Position numbers and translations under genes: made by a program
Part shown: positions 1 to 9,454 of the stretch, piece after piece
Layout: each line of letters starts with the position of its first letter
Numbering within the stretch: position 1 is the stretch's first letter
Assembly (NCBI GenBank): GCA_963617205.1
Contig: CAVEOA010000001.1
Coordinates: forward strand, 62,001 to 126,000
Direction: 5' to 3'
Source: UBA11524 sp963617205
GTDB taxonomy: Bacteria; Bacillota; Clostridia; Christensenellales; Aristaeellaceae
DNA length: 64,000 nt
Notes under the pieces: generated by a model
The model's database searches: none
The model's input: the letters and a program-made list of their open reading frames with translations, nothing else
What the model was told of the DNA's origin: nothing

Positions 1-47
1 TAAAGATCGTCGAGCCGTTTTTGGCGGTTGTCAGGAATTTGTGTCAA
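1..47 (-). CDS. start of a gene downstream of rpoD, cut by the window edge (possibly tRNA methyltransferase TrmK)
   Basis: A TTG codon at 47-45 on the minus strand lies about 10 nt after an AAAGGAG Shine-Dalgarno sequence and opens a frame that runs off the window after 15 codons (MTQIPDNRQKRLDDL). It begins 33 nt past the rpoD stop, so it is probably the next gene of the dgt-dnaG-rpoD operon. In many Bacillota the gene after rpoD encodes the tRNA adenine-N1-methyltransferase TrmK. That identity rests on position only, because too little protein is visible to recognise a domain. Confidence 0.35.
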   Translation of the reverse strand, partial: MTQIPDNRQKRLDDL

Positions 48-79
48 GTGGCATCCACTCCTTTTCAGGCTCCTGATGG

Positions 80-1195
80 TCAGTCCATATAGTCAACCAG
101 ATTCTTCGACAGATTTGGACGCTTGATCTTTCGAAGTGCCTTCACCTCAATTTGACGAATTCTTTCGCGGGTCACGTTAAATGCCTTGCCGACCTCTTCC
201 AGGGTGCGGGATTGCCCGTCATCGAGCCCATAGCGCATGCGGATCACCTGCTCCTCGCGCGGCGTCAGCATGTGGAGAACATCGGAGAGCGTCTCCTTCA
301 TCATGCTTTCAGCAACCTGCTGTGAAGGCGGCGGCGTTTTGTCATCTTCGAGGAAGTCGCCGAGGTGGCTGTCCTCCTCCTCGCCAATCGGGGATTCCAG
401 CGAAACAGGCTCCTGTGCGATTTTAATGATCTCCTGCACCTTGCTGACGCTGATGCCAAGCTCCTTGGCAACCTCCTCCGGATGCGGCTCACGGCCGAGC
501 TTCTGCTGAAGCTGACGATTCACACGGACGATTCGGTTGATGGTTTCAACCATGTGAACAGGAATGCGGATGGTGCGCGCCTGATCGGCGATGGAGCGCG
601 TAATGGCCTGCCGAATCCACCATGTGGCGTAGGTGGAGAACTTGAAACCCTTCGTGTAGTCGAACTTGTCAACGGCCTTGAGCAGCCCGAGGTTGCCTTC
701 CTGAATCAGGTCGAGCAGGCTCATAGAGTTCTTGCTGCGTCCGACATATTTCTTTGCAATGGAAACGACAAGGCGGAGGTTTGCTTCGCTCAGCTTATGC
801 TTGGCGGCATCGCGCACGGCAGGATCATCGCTTTCGAGCTGCATGGCGACTGCTTTTTCTTCTTCAGCCGTCAGCAGGGGAATCCTGCCGATTTCCTTCA
901 GGTACATGCGAACCGGATCATCCGCAGAAACAACATCGGCCTCGCTGAAGTCGTCGTTCATTGACGTGCTCGGCATTTCGGCATCCTGCGCGTCTGCGTC
1001 CGGAATTTCACTGGCATCGACCACCGTGACGTTCATGCTTTCCAGGCGGTTCAGCACATTTTCCATCTGGTCGGCATCGATATAGATGTTCGATAGACGG
1101 TCTGTGACCTCCTGATAGGTGATGGTTCCCTTGCTCTTTGCATATTCATAGAGTTCGTCAAGCGCTGATGGACGATCGTTTTCTGAAAGTGTCAA
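80..1195 (-). CDS. rpoD: RNA polymerase primary sigma factor RpoD (SigA)
   Basis: This is the housekeeping sigma-70 factor that directs core RNA polymerase to -35/-10 promoters. The frame stays open to 1279, but a TTG at 1195 is preceded by AAGGAG at 8 nt. Starting there gives 371 residues, the usual SigA length. The N-terminal region 1.1 is followed by region 1.2 (DDPVRMYLKEIG near residue 93), region 2 with the -10-reading segment (KFSTYATWWIRQAI), region 3, and region 4 with a helix-turn-helix (TLEEVGKAFNVTRERIRQIE). It lies just downstream of dnaG on the same strand, the usual macromolecular-synthesis order. Identity is certain; the exact start is inferred. Confidence 0.96.
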   Translation of the reverse strand: MTLSENDRPSALDELYEYAKSKGTITYQEVTDRLSNIYIDADQMENVLNRLESMNVTVVDASEIPDADAQDAEMPSTSMNDDFSEADVVSADDPVRMYLKEIGRIPLLTAEEEKAVAMQLESDDPAVRDAAKHKLSEANLRLVVSIAKKYVGRSKNSMSLLDLIQEGNLGLLKAVDKFDYTKGFKFSTYATWWIRQAITRSIADQARTIRIPVHMVETINRIVRVNRQLQQKLGREPHPEEVAKELGISVSKVQEIIKIAQEPVSLESPIGEEEDSHLGDFLEDDKTPPPSQQVAESMMKETLSDVLHMLTPREEQVIRMRYGLDDGQSRTLEEVGKAFNVTRERIRQIEVKALRKIKRPNLSKNLVDYMD

Positions 1196-1280
1196 ATGTC
1201 TCTCTCCTTCTTGCGAAACGGCCGGAGCAAAATCCGGTTTGTGACCAAACAAGTTTATCATCACGCCGCAACTCGGCAAA

Positions 1281-3071
1281 TTACTTTAAGCGGTTCATGA
1301 TAACAAGCAGCTCCTGCGCCTGCTTGAGCGCGCTGCTTTTTTCCTCGCCGGAAAGCGTCTTAATGCGGTTCATGATATCGTCATATTGCTTTTTTGCGCG
1401 TTTCCTGCGCATTTTTGTCAGGCAGTCCTGTGCCATCTGAATGACCTGATCTGTGCTTTCACTGCCTGTATCCATCAGCAGACGGCTGACGCGCGTCCGG
1501 ATGACTTCATCTGTCTGACTTTCCACAAGGGATGCGGCGGATACGCCTGATGAAAGCTGCTCGAACAGCTCATGAAGGAGTGGATCGCGGAAATCATCTG
1601 TGCGGACGATGCCGTCGGGCAGACGACCTGCGGCGGCGAGCGAAAGCAGCAGCTCCTCCGCACGGATGTCCTCGTCGGCAGTCTCCAGCGGCTGATTGAC
1701 TGCGGGAGAAGGGGGACGTGCAGAACGCGGTTGTGCAGGCATTGCAGCATCTATCGACTTGGCAGGAACCGTGCCGATCTGTGCCAGCAGCACCTCTTTG
1801 CTGAAGCCGGTTTGCACGGTCAACTCCTGCAAAGCATTTTCCATATCGACCGGCTCCAAGTGCCGGAGTATCTGAGCACATGCCTTGGCGTACGCTGTGC
1901 GCCCGTCCTGCGTGGAAAGGTCATGCTCTGCACGAAGTCGGCGCATCCTGTATTCATGCGGCTTGAGTGCGGGCAGATGATCGAAGCCGTCCTTGCCGCT
2001 TGCGCGAATAAATTCATCAGGATCCTGTCCGTCCGGAAAATCAAGGACACGTGCGGGAATGCCTTCCGTTTCCAGAATATCCAGACCGCGCAGGATGGCA
2101 TGCTGACCGGCACTGTCGCCGTCATAAGACAGATAAACAGTCGGTGCAAACCGTTTGAGCAGCCGTGCCTGTTCGCTTGTCAGCGCGGTGCCGAGTGTCG
2201 CACATACGCCGACAACGCCGAATTGTACCAGCGAAACAACGTCCATGTAGCCTTCCACCAGAACAACGCGATCCAGATGGCGCTCCTTGCGCAGAAGGTT
2301 GGCTGCATAAACACCGAGACGTTTATTGAATATGGGAGTATCGGATGTGTTCAGGTACTTCGGCTGAATGTTCTCGATGGCGCGCCCGCCGAATGCCAGC
2401 ACATTGCCGTACTGGTCGATAATGGGGAAAATGGCGCGGTTGCGGAACATATCAAACGCGCGCTCCGGCTTGGCGGGATGCTCCTCAGTGGCTGGCTCGG
2501 CAGGCTTGATGACTGTCAAACCTACTAAGCGGAGCTCATCGAGCGTATACCCCTTTTCCAGCATTGCCCTCGTCAGGCTGTCCCAGCTGTTAGGGGCGGC
2601 ACCCAGCCCGAATTTGCGGATGACACCATCTGAAACGCCGCGTCGCTTCAAATAGTCAAGCATCGGCTGACCGGCTGGCGTGAAGAGTGTTTCATAGAAG
2701 AAATGCGCTGCATCCCGATTGCATTGCAACAATCGCTCGCGCTGCGACTGTCGCCGCTGATAATCTGGGTCGGCCTCCATCTGTGGCAGGGGCATATGAA
2801 GCTGGTCAGCCAGATATTTGACGGCATCCTGAAAGGAAAGATGCTCAATCTCCATGATGAAGTGGATGACCGTGCCGCCTGCCTTGCAGCCGAAGCAATA
2901 AAACAGCTGCTTTTCGGCATCAACAGAGAAGGACGCCGTCTTTTCGCCGTGGAAGGGACAAAGTCCCCAATATTTGCGCCCGTTGCGCTTGAGCTGGACG
3001 TACTGTCCGATGATCTGAACGATATCCGCACGGGCACGAAGGTCATCCAGCCATGCTGGTGGGAAACGCAC
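1281..3071 (-). CDS. dnaG: DNA primase DnaG
   Basis: DnaG makes the RNA primers for replication. The N-terminal CHC2 zinc finger is intact (C38, H41, C59, C62, in LCPFHGEK and YCFGCKAGG). It is followed by the primase catalytic core and a Toprim domain with VLVEGYMDVV and YLSYDGDSAGQ. The C-terminal part is the variable helicase-binding region. At 596 residues the length is normal. A GTG at 3071 sits 11 nt after AGGAGG. The in-frame GTG at 3083 overlaps that Shine-Dalgarno sequence, so I reject it as the start. The gene lies 122 nt downstream of dgt and leads into rpoD. Confidence 0.95.
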   Translation of the reverse strand: MRFPPAWLDDLRARADIVQIIGQYVQLKRNGRKYWGLCPFHGEKTASFSVDAEKQLFYCFGCKAGGTVIHFIMEIEHLSFQDAVKYLADQLHMPLPQMEADPDYQRRQSQRERLLQCNRDAAHFFYETLFTPAGQPMLDYLKRRGVSDGVIRKFGLGAAPNSWDSLTRAMLEKGYTLDELRLVGLTVIKPAEPATEEHPAKPERAFDMFRNRAIFPIIDQYGNVLAFGGRAIENIQPKYLNTSDTPIFNKRLGVYAANLLRKERHLDRVVLVEGYMDVVSLVQFGVVGVCATLGTALTSEQARLLKRFAPTVYLSYDGDSAGQHAILRGLDILETEGIPARVLDFPDGQDPDEFIRASGKDGFDHLPALKPHEYRMRRLRAEHDLSTQDGRTAYAKACAQILRHLEPVDMENALQELTVQTGFSKEVLLAQIGTVPAKSIDAAMPAQPRSARPPSPAVNQPLETADEDIRAEELLLSLAAAGRLPDGIVRTDDFRDPLLHELFEQLSSGVSAASLVESQTDEVIRTRVSRLLMDTGSESTDQVIQMAQDCLTKMRRKRAKKQYDDIMNRIKTLSGEEKSSALKQAQELLVIMNRLK

Positions 3072-3205
3072 GGAACCGCTCACCTCCTCGAACTAATCAC
3101 AACATCTATTTTATTCGCCGCTGAAGCGGATTTTCCTGCTGAATTTCGGGACGCGTTTTGTTGAATCCGCTCAAAAATCGCAGGAAATCAACGTACAGGA
3201 AAATT

Positions 3206-4210
3206 TCAGATGGTTGCAAAGCTGCTCGGCACAAAGAGCTGCTGATAGGTACGGATAGCGAATCGGTCGGTCATGCAGGAAATGTAATCGCAGACAGCGC
3301 GCGCCGTGCCTTCGCGGTAACCGATGAGCACAAATTCCTCCGGCATCTCACCCGGATGTTCGCTATAATATTGGAAGAGATGGCGAATCACATGGTCGCA
3401 CTTTTCTTCTTCGGTCTGCCGCCATGAATCGCGGTAAACGCGAGCGAACATGAACTCGCGCAGGCCGTCCATGGTAGATTGCACCAGCGGCGACATGGAC
3501 AGCATCGGCTGATCTATGCTGGATTTAACGATATCCGTGATCATGGTGTTGATACGCTCGCCGTGGGTCTGACCGAGCACCTGCAGGCAGTCCGCGGGGA
3601 GTTCATGCGGCTGCAGGATTCCACCGCGAAGCGCGTCATCAAGATCATGGTTGAGGTAAGCAATGCGGTCGGCGCGGCGGACGCACTGCCCTTCAAGCGT
3701 CGTTGGGAACTGTTTGCCGGAGTGGCAGAGGATGCCGTCGCGCACCTCCCATGTCAGGTTCAGCCCATTCCCGTCGTTTTCCAGCACCCCGACGCAGCGC
3801 TTTGACTGCTCGTTGTGACGGAAGCCTTCAGGCATGAGCGTATCCAGCGTGCGTTCACCAATGTGCCCGAACGGCGTATGCCCTAAGTCGTGCCCGAGCG
3901 CAATGGCTTCGGCCAGATCCTCGTTCAGACGCAGGCAGCGTGCAATTGTGCGTGCAATCTGGGCGACTTCAAGCGTATGCGTCAGGCGCGTGCGGTAATG
4001 ATCACCTTCAGGCGAGAGAAAGACCTGTGTCTTGTGCTTGAGCCGCCGGAAGGATTTGCAGTGAATGATGCGGTCACGGTCGCGCTGAAAATTTGTCCGC
4101 ATGGGACAGGGTGCGATTTGTTTTTCGCGTCCCTTTGTGTCTGCCGAGCACTTGGCAAAGGAGGACAGCCGCTGCCTTTCCTCGTCTTCGAGCTGTTCAC
4201 GAATGGTCAT
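3206..4210 (-). CDS. dgt: dGTPase-like deoxynucleotide triphosphohydrolase (HD domain)
   Basis: This protein hydrolyses dGTP or other dNTPs to the nucleoside and tripolyphosphate and so affects dNTP pools. The HD-domain metal ligands are visible: H78 in RLTHTLEVAQ, and H107-D108 in ALGHDLGHTPFGH. The N-terminal FQRDRDRIIHCKSFRRLKHKT segment is the family signature before the HD motif. At 334 residues it is the short, clostridial type. Shine-Dalgarno GGAGG precedes the ATG. Position upstream of dnaG and rpoD matches many Clostridia. The preferred substrate cannot be read from sequence. Confidence 0.93.
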   Translation of the reverse strand: MTIREQLEDEERQRLSSFAKCSADTKGREKQIAPCPMRTNFQRDRDRIIHCKSFRRLKHKTQVFLSPEGDHYRTRLTHTLEVAQIARTIARCLRLNEDLAEAIALGHDLGHTPFGHIGERTLDTLMPEGFRHNEQSKRCVGVLENDGNGLNLTWEVRDGILCHSGKQFPTTLEGQCVRRADRIAYLNHDLDDALRGGILQPHELPADCLQVLGQTHGERINTMITDIVKSSIDQPMLSMSPLVQSTMDGLREFMFARVYRDSWRQTEEEKCDHVIRHLFQYYSEHPGEMPEEFVLIGYREGTARAVCDYISCMTDRFAIRTYQQLFVPSSFATI

Positions 4211-4255
4211 GAAAAAACGCCTCCTTCCGCTGAGCCGATAGAGCGTCCGATCAAT

Positions 4256-4272
4256 TTGAATAGGAAATTCAA
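4256..4272. repeat. inverted repeat upstream of dgt
   Basis: TTGAAT and ATTCAA face each other across 5 nt in the dgt leader. It could be an operator for dgt-dnaG-rpoD. A TTGACA-like -35 lies upstream on the minus strand, but no convincing -10 sits at the right distance, so the promoter is not placed. Confidence 0.3.
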
Positions 4273-4312
4273 TATGTAATTACAACATTTTCACCGAAAA
4301 ATCCTTGTCAAT

Positions 4313-4355
4313 CGTACAAAAAAATAAAAAAGTCCGAAAGCGATAGCCTTCGGAC
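4313..4355 (-). terminator. intrinsic terminator of the HAD-hprK-ROK operon
   Basis: On the minus strand a 7-bp stem (GTCCGAA/TTCGGAC, 4355-4332) is followed by a long T-rich run (4331-4313). It lies 18 nt after the ROK kinase stop codon and separates this operon from dgt. Confidence 0.85.
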
Positions 4356-4373
4356 CTGATGAATCGATGGGAT

Positions 4374-5318
4374 TTACTTGCCGAGCATTGCGGCGCCGAT
4401 AATGCCTGCATCCGCGCCGAGCTGCGCCAGCTCGATATGCGCGAAAGGCAGCGCCTTGTAGAGCACGTAGCGCTTCGCCTCCTCGCGGACGGCGTTGAGC
4501 AGGAAATTACCGGATTTGCTGACGCCACCGCCGAGCACGATGACCTCAGGGTCGAAGAAGTTGACGATGCTGGCGATGAACTGACCGAGGTAATTCACAT
4601 AGCGGTGGAACACCTTCAGACCGATTTCATCGCCGTGCTTTGCAGCATCGAAGACAATCTTGGCATTCACACGGGACAGGTCGCCTTCGCAGACGCTCAC
4701 AATCTCGCTTTCCGGATGAACGGCGCACAGCTCGCGTGCCATACGGATGATGGCAGTCGCGGAGCAGTAGCGTTCGGCACAACCGTAATTGCCGCAGTTG
4801 CACGGCTCGCCGTTCAGCTCCAAAATGACATGACCAATTTCACTGCCGACGCCATGGAAACCGTTCCAGACCTTGCCGTTGATGATGATGCCGCCGCCGA
4901 CACCAGTGCCGAGCGTGATGAAAACGCTGCTGTCCGCGCCTGCACTGATGCCTGCGACATTCTCTGCAAGACCGGCGACCGTCGCATCATTGCCGATGAA
5001 GACAGGCTTGGCGATGTGCTTGTTGAATTCCTGCACGAACGGCGCGTCATACCAGCCGAGGTTGTTGCAGAAAGCGATGTTGCCGGTGCGCGGGTCAACG
5101 ACACTGGGAACGCCTGCGCCGATGGCTTTGACATCGCCAAGTGTGTAGCCGCCCTTGTCGATGGTATCCAGCACGCAGTCAGCGATGGCTTTAACCTGCA
5201 TGTCAAAGGGGATGTTGGTCGTGGTTGGAATGCCGCCCTTGCAGAGAATCTTGCCGCTTTCGTCCACCAGACCGACCTGAATGCCGGTTCCGCCGACGTC
5301 GATGCCTACATAAATCAT
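4374..5318 (-). CDS. ROK-family glucokinase
   Basis: This cytoplasmic sugar kinase most likely phosphorylates glucose with ATP. It has the N-terminal phosphate-binding loop GIDVGGTGIQVG, a catalytic aspartate in GNDATVAG (D111), and the ROK zinc site made of H163 and CNCGNYGC (C173, C175, C180). At 314 residues it fits ROK glucokinases. No N-terminal helix-turn-helix is present, so it is an enzyme and not a NagC/XylR-type repressor. It is the last gene of an operon with hprK and a HAD phosphatase, which suggests a link between hexose entry and catabolite control. N-acetylmannosamine or another hexose is an alternative substrate. Confidence 0.88.
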   Translation of the reverse strand: MIYVGIDVGGTGIQVGLVDESGKILCKGGIPTTTNIPFDMQVKAIADCVLDTIDKGGYTLGDVKAIGAGVPSVVDPRTGNIAFCNNLGWYDAPFVQEFNKHIAKPVFIGNDATVAGLAENVAGISAGADSSVFITLGTGVGGGIIINGKVWNGFHGVGSEIGHVILELNGEPCNCGNYGCAERYCSATAIIRMARELCAVHPESEIVSVCEGDLSRVNAKIVFDAAKHGDEIGLKVFHRYVNYLGQFIASIVNFFDPEVIVLGGGVSKSGNFLLNAVREEAKRYVLYKALPFAHIELAQLGADAGIIGAAMLGK

Positions 5319-5366
5319 GGGGAAACGCCTCCAATGTTTTTTGATAGAATGCGGCGGATGTGCCGC

Positions 5367-6302
5367 TTATTCTTGATTTTCGGGATGATTGCGCTTCATA
5401 ATCATTTCCGTCATCCTGCGGTCGAGCTCGCGTGCTGCACTGAAGCCGAGACGCTTCATTGAGAGATTTCGCGCAGCCACCTCAATGATGATGGCGAGGT
5501 TGCGTCCCGGACGAACCGGCATGGTCTGGCTGGGGACCTTAACGCCGAGTATGGTGACATATTCGTCATTCAGCCCGAGCCGGTCGTATTCCTTTCCCTC
5601 CACCCACTTTTCCATATGGATGACGAGGTCGATGGATTTGCTTTGCGCGACGGCGCCGATGCCGTACATCGAGCGGATGTCGATGATGCCAATGCCGCGA
5701 ATTTCCATGAAGTGGCGCACCATTTCGGGACATTCGCCCGTCAGGCGGCTGTCGGAGACGCGGCAGATATCCACCACATCATCTGCAACCAGCTGATGAC
5801 CGCGCCGAATCAGCTCAAGCGCCGCTTCGCTCTTGCCGACGCCACTATCACCGGTAATCAGGATGCCCATGCCGTAGACAGACACGAGCACGCCGTGACG
5901 CGTGACACGCGGCGCGAGGCAGCGGTTCAGGTAGTTGATGGCGTTGAAGAAGAACTTCGTTGTCACCATCGTCGACTGGTAAACGGCAATGTTCCTTGCT
6001 GCGGCAGCCTCAAGCAGCTCATCAGGCGGATTCATGCCGCGGCAGATGACAACGCAGGGAATGTCGAACGAGAAGTAATTTTTGAGCATCTCGCGGCGGA
6101 CATCGGGGTCAAGATTTTCCAGATAGGTCATTTCAACCTTGCCGATAACCTGCGGACGCTCGAATGGGAAGTATTCATAGAATCCACAGAACTGCATACC
6201 GGGACGGTTCAGGTCAGTCGTGCGAATATCCCATTCGGTCTGGGTGGAAGGTGACAGCACCGTTAGCTGGAGGGCCTTGACGAAATCAGCGGCCTGTACC
6301 AT
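5367..6302 (-). CDS. hprK: HPr kinase/phosphorylase
   Basis: HprK phosphorylates HPr at serine 46 when fructose 1,6-bisphosphate is high and reverses this with inorganic phosphate, generating PPi. HPr-Ser-P is the co-repressor of CcpA. The P-loop GDSGVGKS is at 151-158, followed by the ADD motif (174-175) and the family signature EIRGIGIIDIRSMYGIGA. A catalytic histidine is in TRHGVLV (H136). At 311 residues it is full length, with a strong Shine-Dalgarno sequence. HPr and CcpA genes are not in the window, but a cre-like site lies upstream of uxuA. Confidence 0.96.
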   Translation of the reverse strand: MVQAADFVKALQLTVLSPSTQTEWDIRTTDLNRPGMQFCGFYEYFPFERPQVIGKVEMTYLENLDPDVRREMLKNYFSFDIPCVVICRGMNPPDELLEAAAARNIAVYQSTMVTTKFFFNAINYLNRCLAPRVTRHGVLVSVYGMGILITGDSGVGKSEAALELIRRGHQLVADDVVDICRVSDSRLTGECPEMVRHFMEIRGIGIIDIRSMYGIGAVAQSKSIDLVIHMEKWVEGKEYDRLGLNDEYVTILGVKVPSQTMPVRPGRNLAIIIEVAARNLSMKRLGFSAARELDRRMTEMIMKRNHPENQE

Positions 6303-6332
6303 AGAAGACCTCCTTCGTGTTGTAGGGCGAAA

Positions 6333-7136
6333 TCAAAACACCATTTGGCGGATATAGCGTGCAACGCCGTCCTCCTGATTCGTTCCGCAGATGGCAAAGC
6401 CCATCTGCCTGACATCCGGACGGCCATTGCCCATGCAGACGCCGATCCCGGCGGCACGCAGCATCGAAACATCGTTCAGGCTGTCGCCGAACGCCATGCA
6501 TTCAGACGGCGGAAATCCCATTTCCTCGGCGCAGACGGAAAGTGCATGTCCCTTCGTTGCGTTCGGCGGATTGACCTCAAGAAAGTAAGGTTTGGAGCAT
6601 GTCAGCGAAAGCGTATCGCCGAAAAGCTGCTGCGCTTCGGTCATCATGGCGGCAATCCGCTCAGGCTCTGCCATGATGAGAATCTTGGTTGTGGGTGCAG
6701 TCAGGTACTGTTCGAGGTCGCCGACATACACGCCGCGCAGGGAAGAACTTTCCGCATACGCCTCGGCATAGTGCCCGTGTTGATTATAATAGAAGCAATC
6801 GCCGGCATACGTCTGAGCGTAGCAGCCATGGCTTTGCGCAAATCGGGCAACGGCGCGTGCAGTGTCCATCGGAATCAGCAGTTCATGGAGCTTTTCACCG
6901 TCCGGCGTGGAAATAACGGCGCCGTTGGCGGAAATAACGCGCGATGCACAGCCGATGCGGCGCAGCGTGTTGAGCATGCTGCTGAATGTTCGTCCGCTGG
7001 CAGGCAGAATATGGATGCCCATGCAGCGTGCCTGATGGAGCACGGCAACGGTTTCATCGGAAATGGTGCGGTCATCCCGAAGGAGCGTATCATCCAGGTC
7101 AAACGCGATGGCGCGAATGGGCGGATGCGAGTTCAA
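6333..7136 (-). CDS. Cof-type HAD-family phosphatase
   Basis: This is a haloacid-dehalogenase superfamily hydrolase of the Cof subgroup, which dephosphorylates sugar phosphates and related small metabolites. Motif I is FDLDDTLL (nucleophile D13, acid/base D15), motif II is in LPASGRTF, and motif IV is FGDSLNDVSML. The large C2 cap between motifs II and III is typical. I place the start at TTG 7136, 8 nt after GAGG; the GTG at 7145 sits too close to that sequence. It leads hprK by 30 nt. The substrate is unknown. Confidence 0.86.
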   Translation of the reverse strand: MNSHPPIRAIAFDLDDTLLRDDRTISDETVAVLHQARCMGIHILPASGRTFSSMLNTLRRIGCASRVISANGAVISTPDGEKLHELLIPMDTARAVARFAQSHGCYAQTYAGDCFYYNQHGHYAEAYAESSSLRGVYVGDLEQYLTAPTTKILIMAEPERIAAMMTEAQQLFGDTLSLTCSKPYFLEVNPPNATKGHALSVCAEEMGFPPSECMAFGDSLNDVSMLRAAGIGVCMGNGRPDVRQMGFAICGTNQEDGVARYIRQMVF

Positions 7137-7168
7137 GCAGTTCACCTCACATAGATGCGTTCTGGACT

Positions 7169-7177
7169 ATTATAGCA
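7169..7177 (-). promoter_or_regulatory. extended -10 promoter for HAD-hprK-ROK
   Basis: TGC followed by TATAAT on the minus strand, 33 nt upstream of the HAD start, forms an extended -10. The -35 is weak (TAGAAT at about 17 nt). Confidence 0.5.
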
Positions 7178-7349
7178 AAAAAAGCGCCGCGATTCTATAC
7201 GTTTTTCGCGAAAAAGGGCGAATTTCGTGAAAAATGTCACAGGAAAGGCAGGATTTTTTAGTTTGTGGTTGAAAATATCATAGAACGAGGACAAATGCGG
7301 ATTTATTTTGCATTGTGTTTGCTTTTTTCGGAAGGAGATTTGATGAACG

Positions 7350-9437
7350 ATGAAGCGTGAAGAAGCGCGCCGTCTGGCGCATGAGCTTGTTTCGCAAATG
7401 ACGCTTGAGGAGAAGGCGTCGCAGCTCCGTTATGACTCGCCGGCGATCGAACGGCTGGGCATTCCAGCCTACAATTGGTGGAATGAGGCGCTTCACGGCG
7501 TGGCGCGGGCAGGTACGGCAACGGTGTTCCCGCAGGCAATCGGTCTCGCGGCGGTTTTTGACGAGGATTTCCACGAGAAGGTAGCCAGCGTCATCAGCAC
7601 AGAGGCGCGGGCAAAGTACAACGGACAGTTCTCACACGGCGACCATGACATCTACAAAGGACTGTCGATGTGGAGCCCGAATATCAACATTTTTCGAGAC
7701 CCTCGCTGGGGACGCGGCCATGAAACGTACGGCGAGGATCCGTATCTGACAACGCGGCTCGGTGTGCGCTTCATCAAGGGATTGCAGGGCAGCGGCAAGT
7801 ACCTGAAGGTAGCTGCCTGCGCGAAGCATTTTGCTGTACACTCCGGCCCCGAGGCAATTCGTCACTCTTTTGACGCAGTTGCCGGCAAGAAGGATATGGC
7901 AGAAACGTATCTGCCGGCGTTCGAGGCGGCCGTGAAGGAAGCAAAGGTAGAGAGCGTTATGGGCGCGTATAACCGCGTCAACGGCGAGCCTGCCTGCGGC
8001 TCGAAAACGCTGCTGGTGGACATTCTGCGCGACAAGTGGCAGTTTGAGGGACATGTGACGTCCGACTGCTGGGCAATCCGCGACTTCCATGAGCATCATC
8101 ATGTGACGGATACTGCGCCTGAATCGGCAGCACTGGCCATCAAGAACGGCTGCGATGTCAACTGCGGCAACACATACCTGCATATGCTGACGGCTTATCA
8201 GGAAGGGCTCGTCACGGAAGAGCAGATTACGACCGCTTGCGAGCGCATGTACACGACACGCTATCTGCTTGGGTGCTTCGCGGATGACTGCGAGTACGAC
8301 GAGGTTCCGTTCACCGAAAATGACACGGATGAGCACGACGCGCTGGCGCTCGAAGCGGCGGAAAAGTGCATGGTGCTGCTGCGCAATGACGGCGTCCTGC
8401 CGCTGGATGCAAAGAAAATCCGCACGATCGGCGTTGTCGGTCCGAATGCGGACAGCATTCCGGCACTTGAAGGCAATTATAATGGGCGTTCCAGCCGCTA
8501 TGTGACTTTCCTTGCGGGAATCCGCGCCTATGCAAAGGAGCATGGCATCCGTGTGCTCTACAGCGAGGGCTGCCATCTATTCAAGGATCGTGTGCAGGGG
8601 CTTGGCATGAGGGATGACCGCATTGCCGAAACGAAACTGGTTGCTGAAAATTCGGACGTTGTGATTGCCTGCGTCGGTCTGGATGCGACGCTCGAAGGCG
8701 AGGAAGGCGATACCGGAAACGCGTTCGCTTCCGGAGATAAGACAACGCTGGAGATTCCGGAAAGTCAGCAGAGGATGCTGGATGCACTTGCGGAAACCGG
8801 TAAGCCGTTTGTGACCGTGATCGCGGCAGGCTCGGCGCTCAATGTGCCGCAGGGCAATGCGGAAATCATGGCGTGGTATCCTGGTCAGGCCGGGGGTACG
8901 GCGCTGGCGAAGATTCTCTTCGGCGAGGTCAACCCGTCCGGACATCTGCCGGTGACGTTCTATCATGATGTGTCCGAGCTGCCTGAATTCACGGATTACG
9001 CCATGAAGAATCGCACATACCGCTATTTTGAAGGCGTATCTCTGTATCCGTTCGGCTACGGGCTGTCCTATACGACATTTGCGATTGACAATGCCGCTGT
9101 TGACGCGGAAACGGGTTGGGTGACGGCTACGGTCGAAAATACAGGCAAGATTGACGGTGAAACGGTCGTTCAGGTGTACGTCCGCAATCTCGACAGCTGC
9201 CTTGAGACGCCGCATGCGCATCTGGCAGGCTTTGCACGAATTGCGCTGCAGGCTGGCGAAAAGAAGCAGATTGCCGTTTCGCTGGATAAAAATGCATTCA
9301 CGGTGGTCAATGACGAAGGAGAGCGTGTGGCAGACGGAACGCGCTATGAGGTATTCTGCGGACTGTCACAGCCTGATGAACGCTCGAAGGAATTGACTGG
9401 CTGCGAGCCTGTCCGGATGATGATTCAATTTGAGTAA
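7350..9437 (+). CDS. glycoside hydrolase family 3 beta-glycosidase (beta-glucosidase/beta-xylosidase type)
   Basis: A GH3 retaining exo-glycosidase that releases monosaccharides from oligosaccharides. The N-terminal barrel carries YNWWNEALHGVARAG (41-55), a sequence typical of the beta-xylosidase-like branch. The nucleophile is probably D239 in EGHVTSDCWAIRDF. The second GH3 domain follows, then a C-terminal fibronectin-III-like domain (NTGKIDGETVVQVYV). There is no signal peptide, so it should act in the cytoplasm on imported oligosaccharides. At 695 residues it is complete. The secreted NlpC-like gene follows by 17 nt. Xylosidase versus glucosidase activity cannot be settled by eye. Confidence 0.9.
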   Translation: MKREEARRLAHELVSQMTLEEKASQLRYDSPAIERLGIPAYNWWNEALHGVARAGTATVFPQAIGLAAVFDEDFHEKVASVISTEARAKYNGQFSHGDHDIYKGLSMWSPNINIFRDPRWGRGHETYGEDPYLTTRLGVRFIKGLQGSGKYLKVAACAKHFAVHSGPEAIRHSFDAVAGKKDMAETYLPAFEAAVKEAKVESVMGAYNRVNGEPACGSKTLLVDILRDKWQFEGHVTSDCWAIRDFHEHHHVTDTAPESAALAIKNGCDVNCGNTYLHMLTAYQEGLVTEEQITTACERMYTTRYLLGCFADDCEYDEVPFTENDTDEHDALALEAAEKCMVLLRNDGVLPLDAKKIRTIGVVGPNADSIPALEGNYNGRSSRYVTFLAGIRAYAKEHGIRVLYSEGCHLFKDRVQGLGMRDDRIAETKLVAENSDVVIACVGLDATLEGEEGDTGNAFASGDKTTLEIPESQQRMLDALAETGKPFVTVIAAGSALNVPQGNAEIMAWYPGQAGGTALAKILFGEVNPSGHLPVTFYHDVSELPEFTDYAMKNRTYRYFEGVSLYPFGYGLSYTTFAIDNAAVDAETGWVTATVENTGKIDGETVVQVYVRNLDSCLETPHAHLAGFARIALQAGEKKQIAVSLDKNAFTVVNDEGERVADGTRYEVFCGLSQPDERSKELTGCEPVRMMIQFE

Positions 9438-9454
9438 AGGGGATTCTTTCCAAA

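Noticed and set aside
4256..4272. Possible ARG box upstream of dgt (TTGAAT/ATTCAA)
   Set aside because: The arms fit, but the centre between TGAAT and ATTCA is 5 nt instead of 4, so it is listed only as an inverted repeat.
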